Under the pieces are notes generated by a model that was not told the DNA's origin, searched no databases, and saw nothing but the letters and a program-made list of their open reading frames with translations. A DNA stretch of 64,000 bases from Euptelea pleiosperma (taxonomy: Eukaryota > Streptophyta > Magnoliopsida > Ranunculales > Eupteleaceae): the NCBI GenBank assembly GCA_035048495.1, contig CM068540.1:14616829-14680828 (forward strand). Reading direction: 5' to 3'. Of this stretch, positions 21,478 to 31,484 are shown one piece after another; within the stretch, counting starts at the first letter, position 1, and each line of letters begins with the position of its first letter. The position numbers and the translations under genes were made by a program.

Positions 21478-21563
21478 ATATTAAGATTTGCATTTCAAAT
21501 GTCATCACTCATCATTTACTCGCTCTTTTCGATCGGTTGTTAAGAAGATAGAGAAGAAAGAAA

Positions 21564-21731
21564 ATGGGTTGTCTATCATCCATTTTCTGCTGCTTTGGAA
21601 GCTCCTCTCACATGTCTGACGGTGGTGATGGCATGAAAATTTCCTCCAAAGAAACCAAAATCAAACCCAAATCTGGAGCTCCTATTCTAGTTTCGCACTT
21701 TCCCGTCAACTCCAATCTCTCTCACTTGTAG
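21564..21731 (+). CDS. Small MGC-starting protein, 55 aa, left copy
   Basis: Open frame of 55 codons starting AGAAAATGGG, ending TTG TAG. The protein starts MGCLSSIFCCFGSSS and ends PVNSNLSHL. Gly2 followed by Cys3 and Ser6 fits N-myristoylation with palmitoylation (Cys3 and a CC pair), so membrane attachment is the natural inference. The middle is Ser/Lys-rich (KISSKETKIKPKSG). The right-hand copy at 54440-54607 is the same length with only a few substitutions (C9Y, H16R, S44L, H54R by eye), with no frameshift or stop. That suggests coding constraint or a young duplication. A degenerate relative follows downstream in both SD2 copies. I do not recognise a named family. It could also be the first exon of a longer gene, but its stop codon is in frame and conserved. 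Confidence 0.55.
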   Translation: MGCLSSIFCCFGSSSHMSDGGDGMKISSKETKIKPKSGAPILVSHFPVNSNLSHL

Positions 21732-22279
21732 TTTAAACTGTAACTCCTGAAGAATATGATGTACAAAGAGATGAGCAGGTTTCGAGGGGTTGTCACTCTT
21801 GCCATTGGTACAATCATCCTCTTCAGTGATAGCAGGGGGCGGATCCACTAGTACAAGGTGCGCCCAGGTTGCCGTGATTCAGTGAGCCAGCATGTGTACA
21901 AATTCATGACTGTATTTGGAAAAAGGGGTTAATACTTGTTAAATAAGTTATTTTTTAAGGGTCAAGGTGTGAGTCGTGTGACTTGTGGTGATGTAACAAT
22001 GTATTTTTTTTTCTGACCCTCTTTGTGGGGGACAAAACTTTGTTGACAGCCCACAATATGACCCACATGGCGTTCTTAGTAGCGTTGCAACTTGGGCAGG
22101 CTCAATCCGAGCTTGACTGGTTCAACCCGACATTGGGCTTGGATTGGGCTGATCTCTTCAGTACTCAGGCTCAGGTTCAGTCCAGGTTTTTTCCAACCCG
22201 ACTCAACCCGAGTCCAATTTGATACATAATATATACGTATACAACTACCCATCTCTCATCTACGCGATGGTGATGGCAT
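21732..22279. other. 3' flank of the small gene and a partial hAT
   Basis: 21732-22060 is collinear with 54608-54900. About 22079-22225 has TAGCGTTGCAACTTGGGCAG and GGTTCAACCCGAC motifs, part of a TAGGGCTGCAA-type hAT. 22262-22279 (GCGATGGTGATGGCAT at its end) is exon sequence of a degenerate second MGC copy, continuing at 23018. Confidence 0.45.
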
Positions 22280-23017
22280 TAGGGCTGCAACTCTGGTGGG
22301 TTGGATCGGGTTGGGGGTCAACCCTGACCCAACCCAACCCTAAAGACTGTGAACCCTAACCCAACCCAAGGTCGGGCATATATTTTTCAATCCTAGCCTA
22401 ACCCTATCCGGTTGGTCTGGTTAGGAGGGTTGGTCAATTTCTTATTTTTTTATTAGTTGGAAAGAATGCTAAAAAAATTTCATATTAAAATAATTTACTG
22501 GTCAATACAATAACTGTTATGCGAACAATTAAATAATAGCTTCATTTCCAACACCTCATGAAAGAAAACATAATACTTTCATAATAAGGAAAAAGTTCAT
22601 TAACTCAAATGAATGATAAAAGTTACTAAAGAAATAACCAAAAAACAATCGTCAAAGAAAACATGATATTTTCAATATCAACCGATCATATAAAATGCCA
22701 AAATGTAGTTTCAATGGCATTTTTTAATCTCACACAAGGGTTATAGTTTGTTAAGGACAAACATCCATGGGTTGTTGTATTTGCCAAAATATAGTGTGGC
22801 TGTTTGTTGGTATACTAATACATATATGTAGTTTGTATGTCGAGTTCAGGTTGGATAGGTTGGGTAGAGCCCCAACCCTAGCCCAACACGATTTGATTAG
22901 GTTACCAAAAACCCAGCACAAGCCCGACCCAAGTGCTGTAAGGGCTAACCCAACCCAACCCTAACGTTGGGTTCAACCCGTCGGGCTCGGGTTGAGCCTG
23001 CCCAATTTGCAGTCCTA
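22280..23017. mobile_element. hAT element, TAGGGCTGCAA type, perfect 8-bp TSD
   Basis: Starts TAGGGCTGCAACTCTGGTGG and ends GCCCAATTTGCAGTCCTA. It is flanked by identical GATGGCAT at 22272-22279 and 23018-23025. Subterminal regions are packed with GGGTTGG/CCAACCC motifs. The AT-rich middle has no transposase. The insertion splits the exon of a degenerate MGC gene copy, since GGTGATGGCATGAAAATTTCC is the intact gene's sequence. Confidence 0.8.
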
Positions 23018-23121
23018 GATGGCATGAAAATTTCCTACAAAGAATTAATAATCAAACCCAAATCTAGAGCTCCTATTCCGTGCTTTATCGTCAACTCCAA
23101 TCTCTCTCGCTTGTAGTTTCA
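23018..23121 (+). pseudogene. Degenerate second MGC small-gene copy
   Basis: GATGGCATGAAAATTTCCTA and CAAACCCAAATCTAGAGCTCC align to codons ~22-55 of the small gene at 21564, ending in the same CTCTCTCGCTTGTAG. A TCTGGA to TCTAGA change, a short deletion around ATTCCGTGCTTTATCG, and the hAT insertion break it. The right-hand counterpart is 55008-55107. It shows the small gene was tandemly duplicated before the segmental duplication. Confidence 0.6.
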
Positions 23122-23364
23122 AGGAGCATTAATTGTAGTTAAGCATCACTTCCGAATATGATGTAAAAGAGATGACTAGGTGTCAAGGGGTTCTCACTCC
23201 TGCCATTGGCAGTTCGACTTGGTTGCTACGATCATCCCCTTCACTGATATTAGGGAGGGGGTGGGCCCATGTTGTTGTGATTGAGTTAGCCTGCTTGTGT
23301 ACAAATTTATGACTGTATCAGAAAAAAATGTTGATACTTATTAACCAAGTTATTATTATTATTA

Positions 23365-24249
23365 GGGAATTTTTGACATACCCCCCCATGTTATCTTTAA
23401 AATTTGACATACCCCCCCACAATTTGAAAAAGCTGACATACCCCCCTATGACTCAGTCCACTGTCATTTGACCAGTGTTGACCTGAGTTGACTTTCAAAG
23501 TTTGTATTAAATTACAAAAATGCCCTTGTCTTCAAGCTTGGAACAAGGGTTTGGGCCAAAACCCAAACCCCAAATCAAACGACTGTGGGGATGGCCCGCC
23601 AAGAGATTCCAATGGGTTGGCCACCCATTGCCGGCGACCAACCCACCGGAGTCTCATGGCCGGCTGGCCACCACTCCGTCAATAATTTTAAACCCAAGGT
23701 TTAAAAAAATAAAAAAACACAGAGTATATAATTGTAGTTTTAAAATTTTCATTAACAAAAATGAAAAACATGACAAAGCAATTTATATTTCAAACTTTTG
23801 AGATGTGGATTTTGGAAAGATGGGTTATCTCAATTTTAAAATTTCATTCTACAATAAAATCCGTAAAAAGAAATCTCATTCCTTCATAAGTTTTGTTTTT
23901 TTTTTTTTTTTTTTGGGGGTGGGGGTGTTATTCTCAATCTTTGTTTAATTCGTCAAAAAACAAAAAAAAAAAATCTCAAGTTTACTAACATGGGTTTTAA
24001 TTTTTATCTTTAATCTCCTCTTTTCATGTTTGATTTGGGGTATGGGTTTTGGCTTAAACCCAAACCCTTGTTCTAAGGTTGAAGACAAGGGCACTTTCGT
24101 CCTTTAATACAAAATTAGGTAGTCAACTCGGGTCAACATTGGTCAAATGACAGTGGACCGAGTCATAGGGGGGTATGTCAGCTTTTTCAAATTGTGGGGG
24201 GGTATGTCAAATTTTAAAGATAACATGGGGGGGTATGTCAAAAATTCCC
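23365..24249. mobile_element. Mutator-like element with ~215-bp TIRs and 9-bp TSD
   Basis: GGGAATTTTTGACATACCCC at the left and GGGGTATGTCAAAAATTCCC at the right. The inverted match extends inward about 215 bp, to CCCCAAATCAAAC (23580) against GTTTGATTTGGGG (~24027). Long TIRs plus the 9-bp direct repeat TTATTATTA (23356-23364 and 24250-24258) fit a MULE. The target lies in a TTA run, so the TSD is less decisive. The interior (~450 bp) includes a GC-rich piece with GGCCACCCATTGCCGGCGAC, possibly captured genomic sequence; there is no transposase. Confidence 0.75.
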
Positions 24250-24275
24250 TTATTATTATTATCAATATCGGTCAG

Positions 24276-24610
24276 GATCGGGGGACAACCATTTTTTATA
24301 ACCATTTTGGTGTACCCACATAGAAGATGAATCAATGGCTGATTTTTGGTGAGGATGATCTCCTCACCATATAGATCACCCCAACAAAAATCAGCCCATT
24401 CTAAAATTTCTAACCCCATCAAATGTGGTTTCCAAGTTACTCGGTAAAAATAGACGGTCCATAATTCTTCAACTTCTAAACCAGACTACCAATATTGTAA
24501 TGATTTGAATTTTTGTGAGGATGATGTCCTCACCATAGAGATCATCCTCACCAAAAATCAGCCATTGATTCATCTTCTACATGGGTAAGCCAAATGGTTG
24601 TCCCCCGATC
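24276..24610. mobile_element. MULE-type MITE, GATCGGGGGACAACCA family
   Basis: Termini GATCGGGGGACAACCA and TGGTTGTCCCCCGATC are exact inverse. Internal inverted motifs: GGTGAGGATGATCTCCTCAC and its complement. Family members: 17061 (truncated), 25405, 33272, 40695, 55355 and fragments at 1827 and 15890. The family assignment rests on the 9-bp TSD of the 33272 copy. Confidence 0.7.
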
Positions 24611-24719
24611 AAGGGATCAAGGTATGACTTGACTCATTAAATGCCTCTCTATTTTAAAGCCAAAAACCTGGTTGCAGTACGCCATAAGGACATAGTATTA
24701 GCCACATGGCGGACACTTA

Positions 24720-26056
24720 GGCCCTGCTTGGTTCGCTGCACTTGGGTCCATTTTGCACTTTAGTGCAAATACAATGAATTGTGTTGCAGTCACTTGTGAT
24801 GTAAGTCACTTACAACTGTTTGGTTCACGCCATGTAAATAGATGCAAAAGAAGTTTAGCTGATTGGTTGGTAGTGCATTGCAAATGAATGCAATGGATTA
24901 TTTTATTTTTGATTTTACAAAAAAAATGCACAATAAAAATACTATTGTAATATTATTTTTTTGATAACGCAGGTGTCCCCACACACATTGGTGATGGGGC
25001 TAGTCCTACGGTTGTGTGCGCTTACCCAAGCCTTCCCGTACACAACACAGTTTACATGAAGGTGGCGTTTGAAAATTATAATTATAATTTTGGAAATTAC
25101 GCAATGAGGAAGGTTTACCCAAGCCTTCCCCTACTAATAATTTCAAATTTTGAATTTCAGTGCTATTTTTTTTCGTTTTTCCCGTTATTTTCAAATTTTG
25201 CCCCTGAGCGTTAAAATTCGTTATAACAGCCCTTATAACTGAAAAAATGATGACACCCCAAGTCCGGTATACCGTTATAGCGGCCCCTTTTAAACCTTGA
25301 TTATAATTAATATTGTTATTACTTTATTGTCATTATTATTATTATTATTATTATTTTGGAGGGGAAAGCTTGGGGTTAGGGGACCCCAACAGCTATATTA
25401 AAAAGGATCCGGGGACAACCACTTTTGACAACCATTTTGGTGTACCCACATAGAAGATGAATCAATGGCTGATTTTTGGCAAGGATGATCTCCTCACCAT
25501 ATAGATCACCCCCACAAAAAATCAGCACATTCTGAAATTTCTAACCCCCTCAAATGTGGTTTTCAAGTTACACGGTGGAAATAGACAGTCCATAATTCTT
25601 CAACTTCTAAACCAGTCTATGAATATCAGAATGATTTGAATTTTTGTGAGGATGATCTCCTCACCATAGAGATCATCCTCACCAAAAATCAGCCATTGAT
25701 TCATCTTCTATGAGGGTATGCCAAATAGTTATCCCCCGATCCCGACCCTATCAAAAAATATAAAACTAAAAAGTAAAGAAATAAAAATAAAAAGATAATA
25801 ATAAAATATAATCTCGGTTGTTGTTATTATTATTGCTGTTGTTTTTCGAAAAAAAAAATGTTGAGTTAACACAATGCACTTGCTTGCATCAGTTTTTGGG
25901 CTGCACTTCCTTGCATCTATTTTGTTAAGGAGTTTGCAAGTCCTTGTTAACCACTTGCACGGCAGTCTTTTGCACTGTTCCAACCAATCACTTTCAATCC
26001 CAAAATTGTGGCAAGTGAGTGCATTGCACTCAATTTGCTGTGAACCATGCAGGGCC
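24720..26056. mobile_element. PIF/Harbinger-type non-autonomous element with empty site
   Basis: GGCCCTGCTTGGTTCGCTGC at the left and GTGAACCATGCAGGGCC at the right, flanked by TTA at 24717-24719 and 26057-26059. A TTA target duplication and a GGCC...TTTGGTT-like terminus are Tourist/Harbinger hallmarks. The paralogous SD2 copy has the clean empty site AACACTTAGAGACC at 55771-55780. The interior has GTGCATTGCAAATGAATGCA-type repeats, a hAT fragment (25141-25298) and a nested MITE (25405-25742). No transposase. Confidence 0.85.
25405..25742. mobile_element. MULE-type MITE nested in the Harbinger element
   Basis: GGATCCGGGGACAACCAC to GTTATCCCCCGATCC, the same family as 24276-24610. Nesting makes this insertion younger than the Harbinger element, which in turn is younger than the SD2 duplication. 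Confidence 0.65.
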
Positions 26057-26059
26057 TTA

Positions 26060-26751
26060 GAGACCACGGACTGCATGGATATGTTTGTCCCATCCCTATG
26101 TGGACCTATATATATACAAAATATCAGCTTGATTAGTCATTTTAAAACTTTTAATCTTGGTACCCCAAATAATGCTTGAAATCTACGGTTAAAAATGAAC
26201 CCATTAAAATGACTCCAATCAAATCCTTAAAAATTCACTAAGCAAGTTCTTCCAGGCACAACTAACACAACTAATGATTGGCCCACCCCTTAATGGACCT
26301 ACACACTTTAAAATAAAACCCTGATCGATCAGTGATTTCTAGCTGTTAGATGTGAGCATTTTCTATCATAGGCTTTATGAACAGGCCTGCGAATGAATTA
26401 AAGCCCATGATGAAAACTACTCAAATCTAATGGCTATGAATTACTGATTAAGATGAGTTTTAGTGTGTAGGCTCATCAAGCAGTGGGCTAAACATTCATG
26501 GTATCATTGGGCCGGAAAGAATGTGACACGTGTTATTTTAAGGTAAGGATATATCAAGCTTTTGCAAAATTCTTCCGTACAGAACATTTCTTCCCTACAT
26601 TTTTTTTTGTTCTGTTTTGTGGTAGGCATTTCTTCCCTACACAATAATAGTAAAGTTGATGGTGAACCCAGCTCTTTAAAAGCAGCCACAAACGAAATGT
26701 TTTGTTGACTAGCCGCCTCAGCACCAGTCAAGTTCCCCTATTTTACATCAT
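26060..26751. repeat. SD2 tail and dispersed repeats
   Basis: 26060-26435 matches 55778-56157, with a GATTAGTCATTTTAAAACTT and CTTAATGGACCTACACACTT repeat pair. After 26435 the copies diverge: the left continues with TACTGATTAAGATGAG, also seen at 49.9 and 61.7 kb. 26504-26751 has TCTTCCCTACA repeats. No gene. Confidence 0.5.
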
Positions 26752-26872
26752 GGTTTAAAAAACGGCTGTTGTAACGGATTCGGACCTCCCCCGTTACATA
26801 CGAACTGTTAAAGCGCCCTATTTTCTGGAAAAATTTGAGGAAAAACGGCCATTTTTTTTGTTATTTTCTATT
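26752..26872. mobile_element. hAT fragment abutting the Copia 3' end
   Basis: CATGGTTTAAAAAACGGCTG and then GAAAAATTTGAGGAAAAACGG and TTGTTATTTTCTATTTTTGG. It directly joins the end of the Copia RNase H coding region, where a polypurine tract and 3' LTR should be. The 3' end of the retroelement is therefore lost at this junction. Confidence 0.55.
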
Positions 26873-26881
26873 TTTGGATGG

Positions 26882-29068
26882 AAGAAAAGTAAATTGAGGC
26901 TTGGGTAAGCTCTTTGTGAATAAGTCAGCAAGTTGTAGGTTGGAAGGGATAAACTGAATTTGGAGAAAACCAGCCGCGACTTTTTCCTGAACAAAGTGGT
27001 AATCCAGGGCAATGTGTTTTGTACGGGCATGATGAATCGGATTAGCTGTCATGGCGATTGCACTGCGATTATCACACAAGATTGTAGCTGGAGACTTGAG
27101 AAACACATAAAGATCTCGGAGGAGATAGCAAATCCAAGTGACCTCGGCTGCGGTGATGGCGAGTGAACGATATTCAGACTCGGCACTAGAGCGAGAGACG
27201 GTGGGTTGTTTTTTTGCACTCCATGAAATGAGGTTTCGCCCAAGAAAAACAGCATAGCCAGAGGTGGACTGACAGGTGTCTGGGCAACCAGCCCAGTCAG
27301 CATCGGAGTATGCCAATATATGAGTAGGACTCTGTGAATAAATATTGAGTCCAAAATTCAATGTTCCTTTAACATAACACAAAACGCGTTTAACAGCACG
27401 GAAATGGTCCTCAGTCGGCGCGTGCATGTATTGGCAAACCGAATTCACACTATGAGCTAAATCAGGTCGTGTGATAACAAGATACTGTAGAGCCCCTACG
27501 AGGGAGCGATATAATGTAATATCAGAAAATGGTTCACCTTCCATGGATAATTTTTGTCCAACCACCATCGGAGTAGCAAGGGGCTTCGAGTCACTCATGG
27601 ATGAACGAGCAAGAAGGTCAAGTGCATACTTTGTTTGAGTGAGAAATAAGCCGGAGGAAGTACGTTGGACCTCGATGCCCAAGAAATAGTTAAGAGGACC
27701 TAAGTCCTTCATTGCAAATTCCCGACCAAGACATGTAATAAAGTCTAAAAGCAAGGCGGAGCTACTGCTTGTGATCACAATATCGTCAACATAAACTAGT
27801 AGAAAGATCATACCAGCAGGGCGTTGATAGATAAATAGAGACGGGTCAGCACGGCTGCAGGAGAAACCAACATGAAGGAGGAAAGAGTTGAACCGTTCGA
27901 ACCATGCCCGAGGAGCCTGTCTAAGTCCATAAATGGCCTTATGGAGCTTGCACACATAATCCGGGTGTTGACGATCAATGTACCCTGGAGGTTGATCCAT
28001 GTAAATCTCTTCATTAAGATGACCATGCAAAAATGCATTCTTAACATCTAGTTGGCGAATATCCCAACGTGCAACAATAGCTAAGGATAGAATGAGGCGA
28101 ATAGTAGCCGATTTCACTACCGAACTGAATGTTTCCTCGAAGTCCAAACCTTGAAGTTGGTTGTATCCTTTGGCCACTAAACGCACCTTATAGCGCTCAA
28201 CTGATCCATCTGGTAGAAGCTTGGTCTTGAATACCCAACAACAACCCACAATGTTGAGATTAGGAGTACGAGGTACCAAAGACCAAGTCCGATTGAGATG
28301 CAAGGCACTAATCTCATCATCCATGGCCACAAGCCACTCCGGATGATTTGAAGCAGATTTAAAACCCTGTGGCTCTTTGAGAGCAAGAAGAGCAGCCAAG
28401 AGGGATGTTTGTTGATAACTAGCTGATACTGGGTGGAGTGTGGAAACATGAAAACTGTTGGGTTTATGGATCCCAGCCTTTGCACGAGTTACCATTGGAT
28501 GTGAATTTATTGTGGAGGCATCATTTGATAGATCAAAGGTGAGATGTCCATCAGAAAAAGGGGACGACGGCATTGCACTTGTGGATGGGGTGGCAGAATT
28601 AACAATCACAGCCGGTGGTTCAACTTGATTACTTACAGGTGCAACCATAGAAGGTGGTGCGTGTACCAATGATGTTGGAGTTGTGCTAGGAGAGGGCACA
28701 GTAATATGTACAACACTAGATCGTACCAAGGCAGTCTCTGTATCGATAGCACAAGGGGTGCATGCTGATGGTGCTAGTTGCTTCTCATGCTGACCTGCAA
28801 GTAAAATGTCTCTCGATCCAAATCCTAACAAGGGTGATGGTTGTTCACAAGGATCAAAGAATGAGACAAGATCAGACAAGGAGGTAAGAGGAGAAGGAGA
28901 GGTGCCTGCAAAGAGAAAGTTAGCTTCATCGAATACAACATGGAGTGAAATAAAAACACGTTTAGTAGCCCGGTGAAGGCAGCGATAGCCTTTGTGAATA
29001 GAGCTATAACTGATGAAAACACAAGGTGATCTCTTAGGTGCAAGTTTGTGTGCAACATAATTGCGCAA
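26882..29068 (-). pseudogene. Copia integrase tail, reverse transcriptase and RNase H
   Basis: About 729 codons open. Integrase C-terminal part (LRNYVAHKLAPKR), a Ser/Pro-rich linker, MVTRAKAGIHKP, then the RVT_2 domain with LDVKNAFLHGHLNEEIYM and the catalytic YVDD (near 27790). RNase H follows with YSDADWAGC, SAESEYRSL, LCDNRSAI and the closing ADLFTKSLPKPQF. The frame is intact throughout and is continuous with the integrase segment above except for one TAA at 29071-29069. The C-terminus then reads into hAT sequence. No initiation codon of its own is expected, because it is part of a polyprotein. Confidence 0.88.
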
Positions 29069-29071
29069 TTA

Positions 29072-30247
29072 TGGGTAACAGAGACAACCAAAAGTACGGA
29101 GCATAGAGTAAGAGGGTTCTTTACCATATAGAATGGCATACGGTGAAGTATGTTGGAGAACCGGTGTTGGCAAGCGATTGATGATGTATGTTGCCGTGGA
29201 AAAGGCCTCAACCCAAAGGGAGGAAGGAGTGTGAGCATGAAAAAGAAGAGTGAGCCCAGTCTCGGTGACATGGCGATGTTTGCGTTCGGCCCTCCCGTTT
29301 TGGGCTTGAGTATGAGGGCAAGAGACATGTTTTTCAATTCCACACATAGATAGATGATCTACAAATTTTGAATCAATAAATTTGGATCCACCATCGCATT
29401 GAAAATATTGAATAGAACATGAAAATTGATTTTCAACAAACTTTTGAAAGAGAATAAAAGTGTCAAAAAATTAGACTTTTGTTTTAATGGATAAAACCAA
29501 GTGAATCGAGAGTAATCATCTACAAAGATTACATAATAGCGAAAACCAGATGTGGAAGCAATAGGAGAGGGACCCCATAAATCACAATGGATCAATTGAA
29601 GTGGATATGAACTACGTTTCTCATTAAGATTAAAGGGGAGCCTATGGCTCTTTCCAAGTTGGCAACTAGAGCAAACACGAGAACTAGATGGTGACCCATC
29701 TGTCACAAGATGAATTACACCTTTTTTATTGAGCGACTCTACGGTTTTTAAAGAAGAATGACCTAATCTATTATGCCAGACATCGGTTGTAGCCTTCAAA
29801 TCACGATCATGATGGGTGCTAAGAAATGTTTGAGGTCCACGATCGAGAACATAAAGGCCACCTTTGCATTTACTGGTTCCCAACACCTTCCCCATTTGAC
29901 GATCTTGTATGGAAAAAGTAGAAGAATTAAAAATTACTGAACAATCATTATCAGAACAAACTTTGCTGATTGAGAGTAAATTTTTTTTTGATAGATGGAA
30001 CCAGCAGAATATCTCGCAAAGAAAGAGAACAAAAAGAGGTAAGAAGGGAAGAGGAACCAGTGTGGGTAATAGGGAGAAATGACCCATTTCCAACCATCAC
30101 CTTGCTAGAATCATGATAGGGAGAAATGTGGTGAAGTGTACCTGCATCGTTGGTCATGTGAGCTGTTGCTCCACTATCAGGATACCATTCGGGATCATTT
30201 GGATCATGAATGGTGAAGGAAGAAAATGCCTCGGAAAGATTCGCGGC
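29072..30247 (-). pseudogene. Copia protease, GAG-pre-integrase and integrase core, frameshifted
   Basis: Protease active-site DSGA at 30179-30168. Then LLVPSIKK; a frame change in the T run near 29977-29990 moves to NLLSISKVCSDNDCS. The pre-integrase has WHNRLGHSS and CSSCQLGKSHRLPF, followed by the integrase core LIHCDLWGP and FVDDYSRFTWFYPL. A second frame change near 29468-29480 shifts to ENQFSCSIQYFQCDGG (second catalytic Asp of the D-D-35-E triad) and HTQAQNGRAERKHR (Glu). The segment ends CLCYP before the TAA at 29071. Confidence 0.85.
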
Positions 30248-31204
30248 TTAATGAGCATGATTAAAGCGTTCATAGCATTCGATGGCCATATGTCCTTTTC
30301 CACAAATTTGGCAGGTCATATTGGCAGAGAAGGGGCTTGAAGATGAGTTCGGCTGGTTGATGAAGGGAGACTGGCGGTTTGATGTACTTTGAGAATGGCG
30401 TGCTCCTCTCATGGTGTTGCCATGATTATTGTTGGTGCGAGGACCAGAGTTGTTGAAGGGTGAAAACTTACCTCTACCTCATCCAAAATGTCCTCCTCGA
30501 TTGTTGCGGCCACCACGACCTCCAAAACGTCCTCCACGTTGAGCAGTGAAGGCTACATCGTGTCCCAATTGAGAAGAAAGGGACTTGATAAATAAATCGT
30601 GACTCTGAGCTTGAGGAATAATTTCCTTGAATGAAGGCAGTGGGGTGTGGGACATTATAGAGGTGGAAAATGATGAATAATCTGGTCCTAATCCCCGTAG
30701 AAACCAATGGACTTTGTCTGTGTCGTCAATTGGACGACCCATGGCAGCGAGTTGATCGCAAGTGTTCTTGAATATGCGATCCAATGGTTTTTTATCCTTT
30801 CTTAATAAGTTGAAGTTCATCCTTCAACTGTAATTCTCGCGTCTTTGATTTGTGAGAGAAAGTTTCTTCAAGAGTGCTCCAGACATCGTGTGAGTAGGTG
30901 AGTCCCAACACCTCGCACATGGCTTCTTCAGCAAGTGAAGAATAGATCAAACGTAATACCAGTTTTTGAAATCTGGATTTGTGATATTCTTGTTGTTTTT
31001 GTCTAGCACTGTTGATGGCGGAGGAGTAAGAGAGCCATCCACATAGCCAAAAAGATTCTGGCTAGTTAGGAGAGGAATAAGCTGGCTGCGCCATAGGAGG
31101 AAATTGTTTGCATTCAATTTCACTGACGGCATATGCACCATAGTATTAAACGTCACTGGAGTGGAGAAGAGAGAGACTACTGCTGGGAGTATTTCCTCAT
31201 CCAT
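30248..31204 (-). pseudogene. Copia Gag with zinc knuckle, frameshifted
   Basis: Start at MDEEILPAVV (31204); LNANNFLLWRSQLIPLL is the conserved Gag N-terminal region. Frame changes near 30965 and 30800 link NPDFKNW, KLVLRLIYSSLAEEAMCEV and DRIFKNTCDQLAAMG. An R/G-rich stretch (GGRFGGRGGRNNRGG) precedes the zinc knuckle CQICGKGHMAIEC near 30320-30280. The knuckle spacing is C-X2-C-X3-H-X4-C, one residue shorter than the usual CX2CX4HX4C. The frame then stops at TAA (30250-30248) although the same frame continues open into the protease. Confidence 0.82.
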
Positions 31205-31337
31205 CGTAAGAGCTGAGAGGTGATTCACAAATCAGTTGCTTGTGATTTGTGTTGCAGGAGCAGTTTTTTTTTTTTTGAGACAATTGAAGGGAAAAGAGAG
31301 CTCCACTGTGATCAACAGAGCATGGGATCGTTTCAGC

Positions 31338-31349
31338 GCTCTGATACCA
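31338..31349 (-). other. Copia primer-binding site
   Basis: GCTCTGATACCA on the plus strand, i.e. TGGTATCAGAGC on the element strand, the standard initiator Met-tRNA primer site of plant Copia elements. It lies 134 bp before the Gag start. Confidence 0.85.
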
Positions 31350-31484
31350 TAAAGAGGTTTTGGAAACCTCAAGGAGTAGCAGAATGAAAGCTAATAGAAG
31401 TAACTTGTGATGCGTGCTTTCTTCATAGCACAACCAAAGGTAAGACTATTAAATAATGAAGAAAAGATATGCACAATAGTTACA
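31350..31484 (-). mobile_element. Possible 5' LTR remnant
   Basis: Sequence immediately upstream of the PBS on the element strand. It starts near TGTAACTATTGTGC and ends CTCTTTA before TGGTATC. The end lacks the usual CA, and the length (~135 bp) is short, so this is either a decayed or deleted LTR. With no 3' LTR to compare, the boundary is a guess. Beyond it the ~160-bp repeat begins. Confidence 0.3.

Larger units (their letters stand above)
17445..26435 (+). repeat. Segmental duplication SD2, left copy
   Basis: Collinear with 50137-56157, starting GACAAGTACCCCTATAACCC. Both copies hold, in order: a hAT fragment, a SINE, a CCCCCTTACTTTATTGATGC MITE, a hAT element, an inverted second MITE, the MGC small gene and its degenerate neighbour, and a MULE-type MITE. 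Left-specific material: the hAT at 22280, the long-TIR MULE at 23365 and the Harbinger element at 24720. Right-specific: a ~510-bp tandem duplication and several deletions. Confidence 0.9.
26873..31349 (-). mobile_element. Ty1/Copia LTR retrotransposon, degenerate, 3' LTR lost
   Basis: Minus-strand order PBS, Gag, zinc knuckle, aspartic protease, GAG-pre-integrase, integrase, reverse transcriptase, RNase H is the Copia order (integrase before RT). The PBS TGGTATCAGAGC (31349-31338) matches the 3' end of initiator Met-tRNA. The coding region carries at least two stops in otherwise open frame and about four frameshifts, so it is non-autonomous. The 3' LTR is absent, replaced by a hAT fragment. 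The 5' LTR is at most a ~135 bp remnant. The lineage may be Ale/Retrofit-like (low certainty). Confidence 0.9.

Noticed and set aside
29150..29353. Plus-strand frames overlapping the Copia element
   Set aside because: Antisense shadows of the integrase and RT reading frames.
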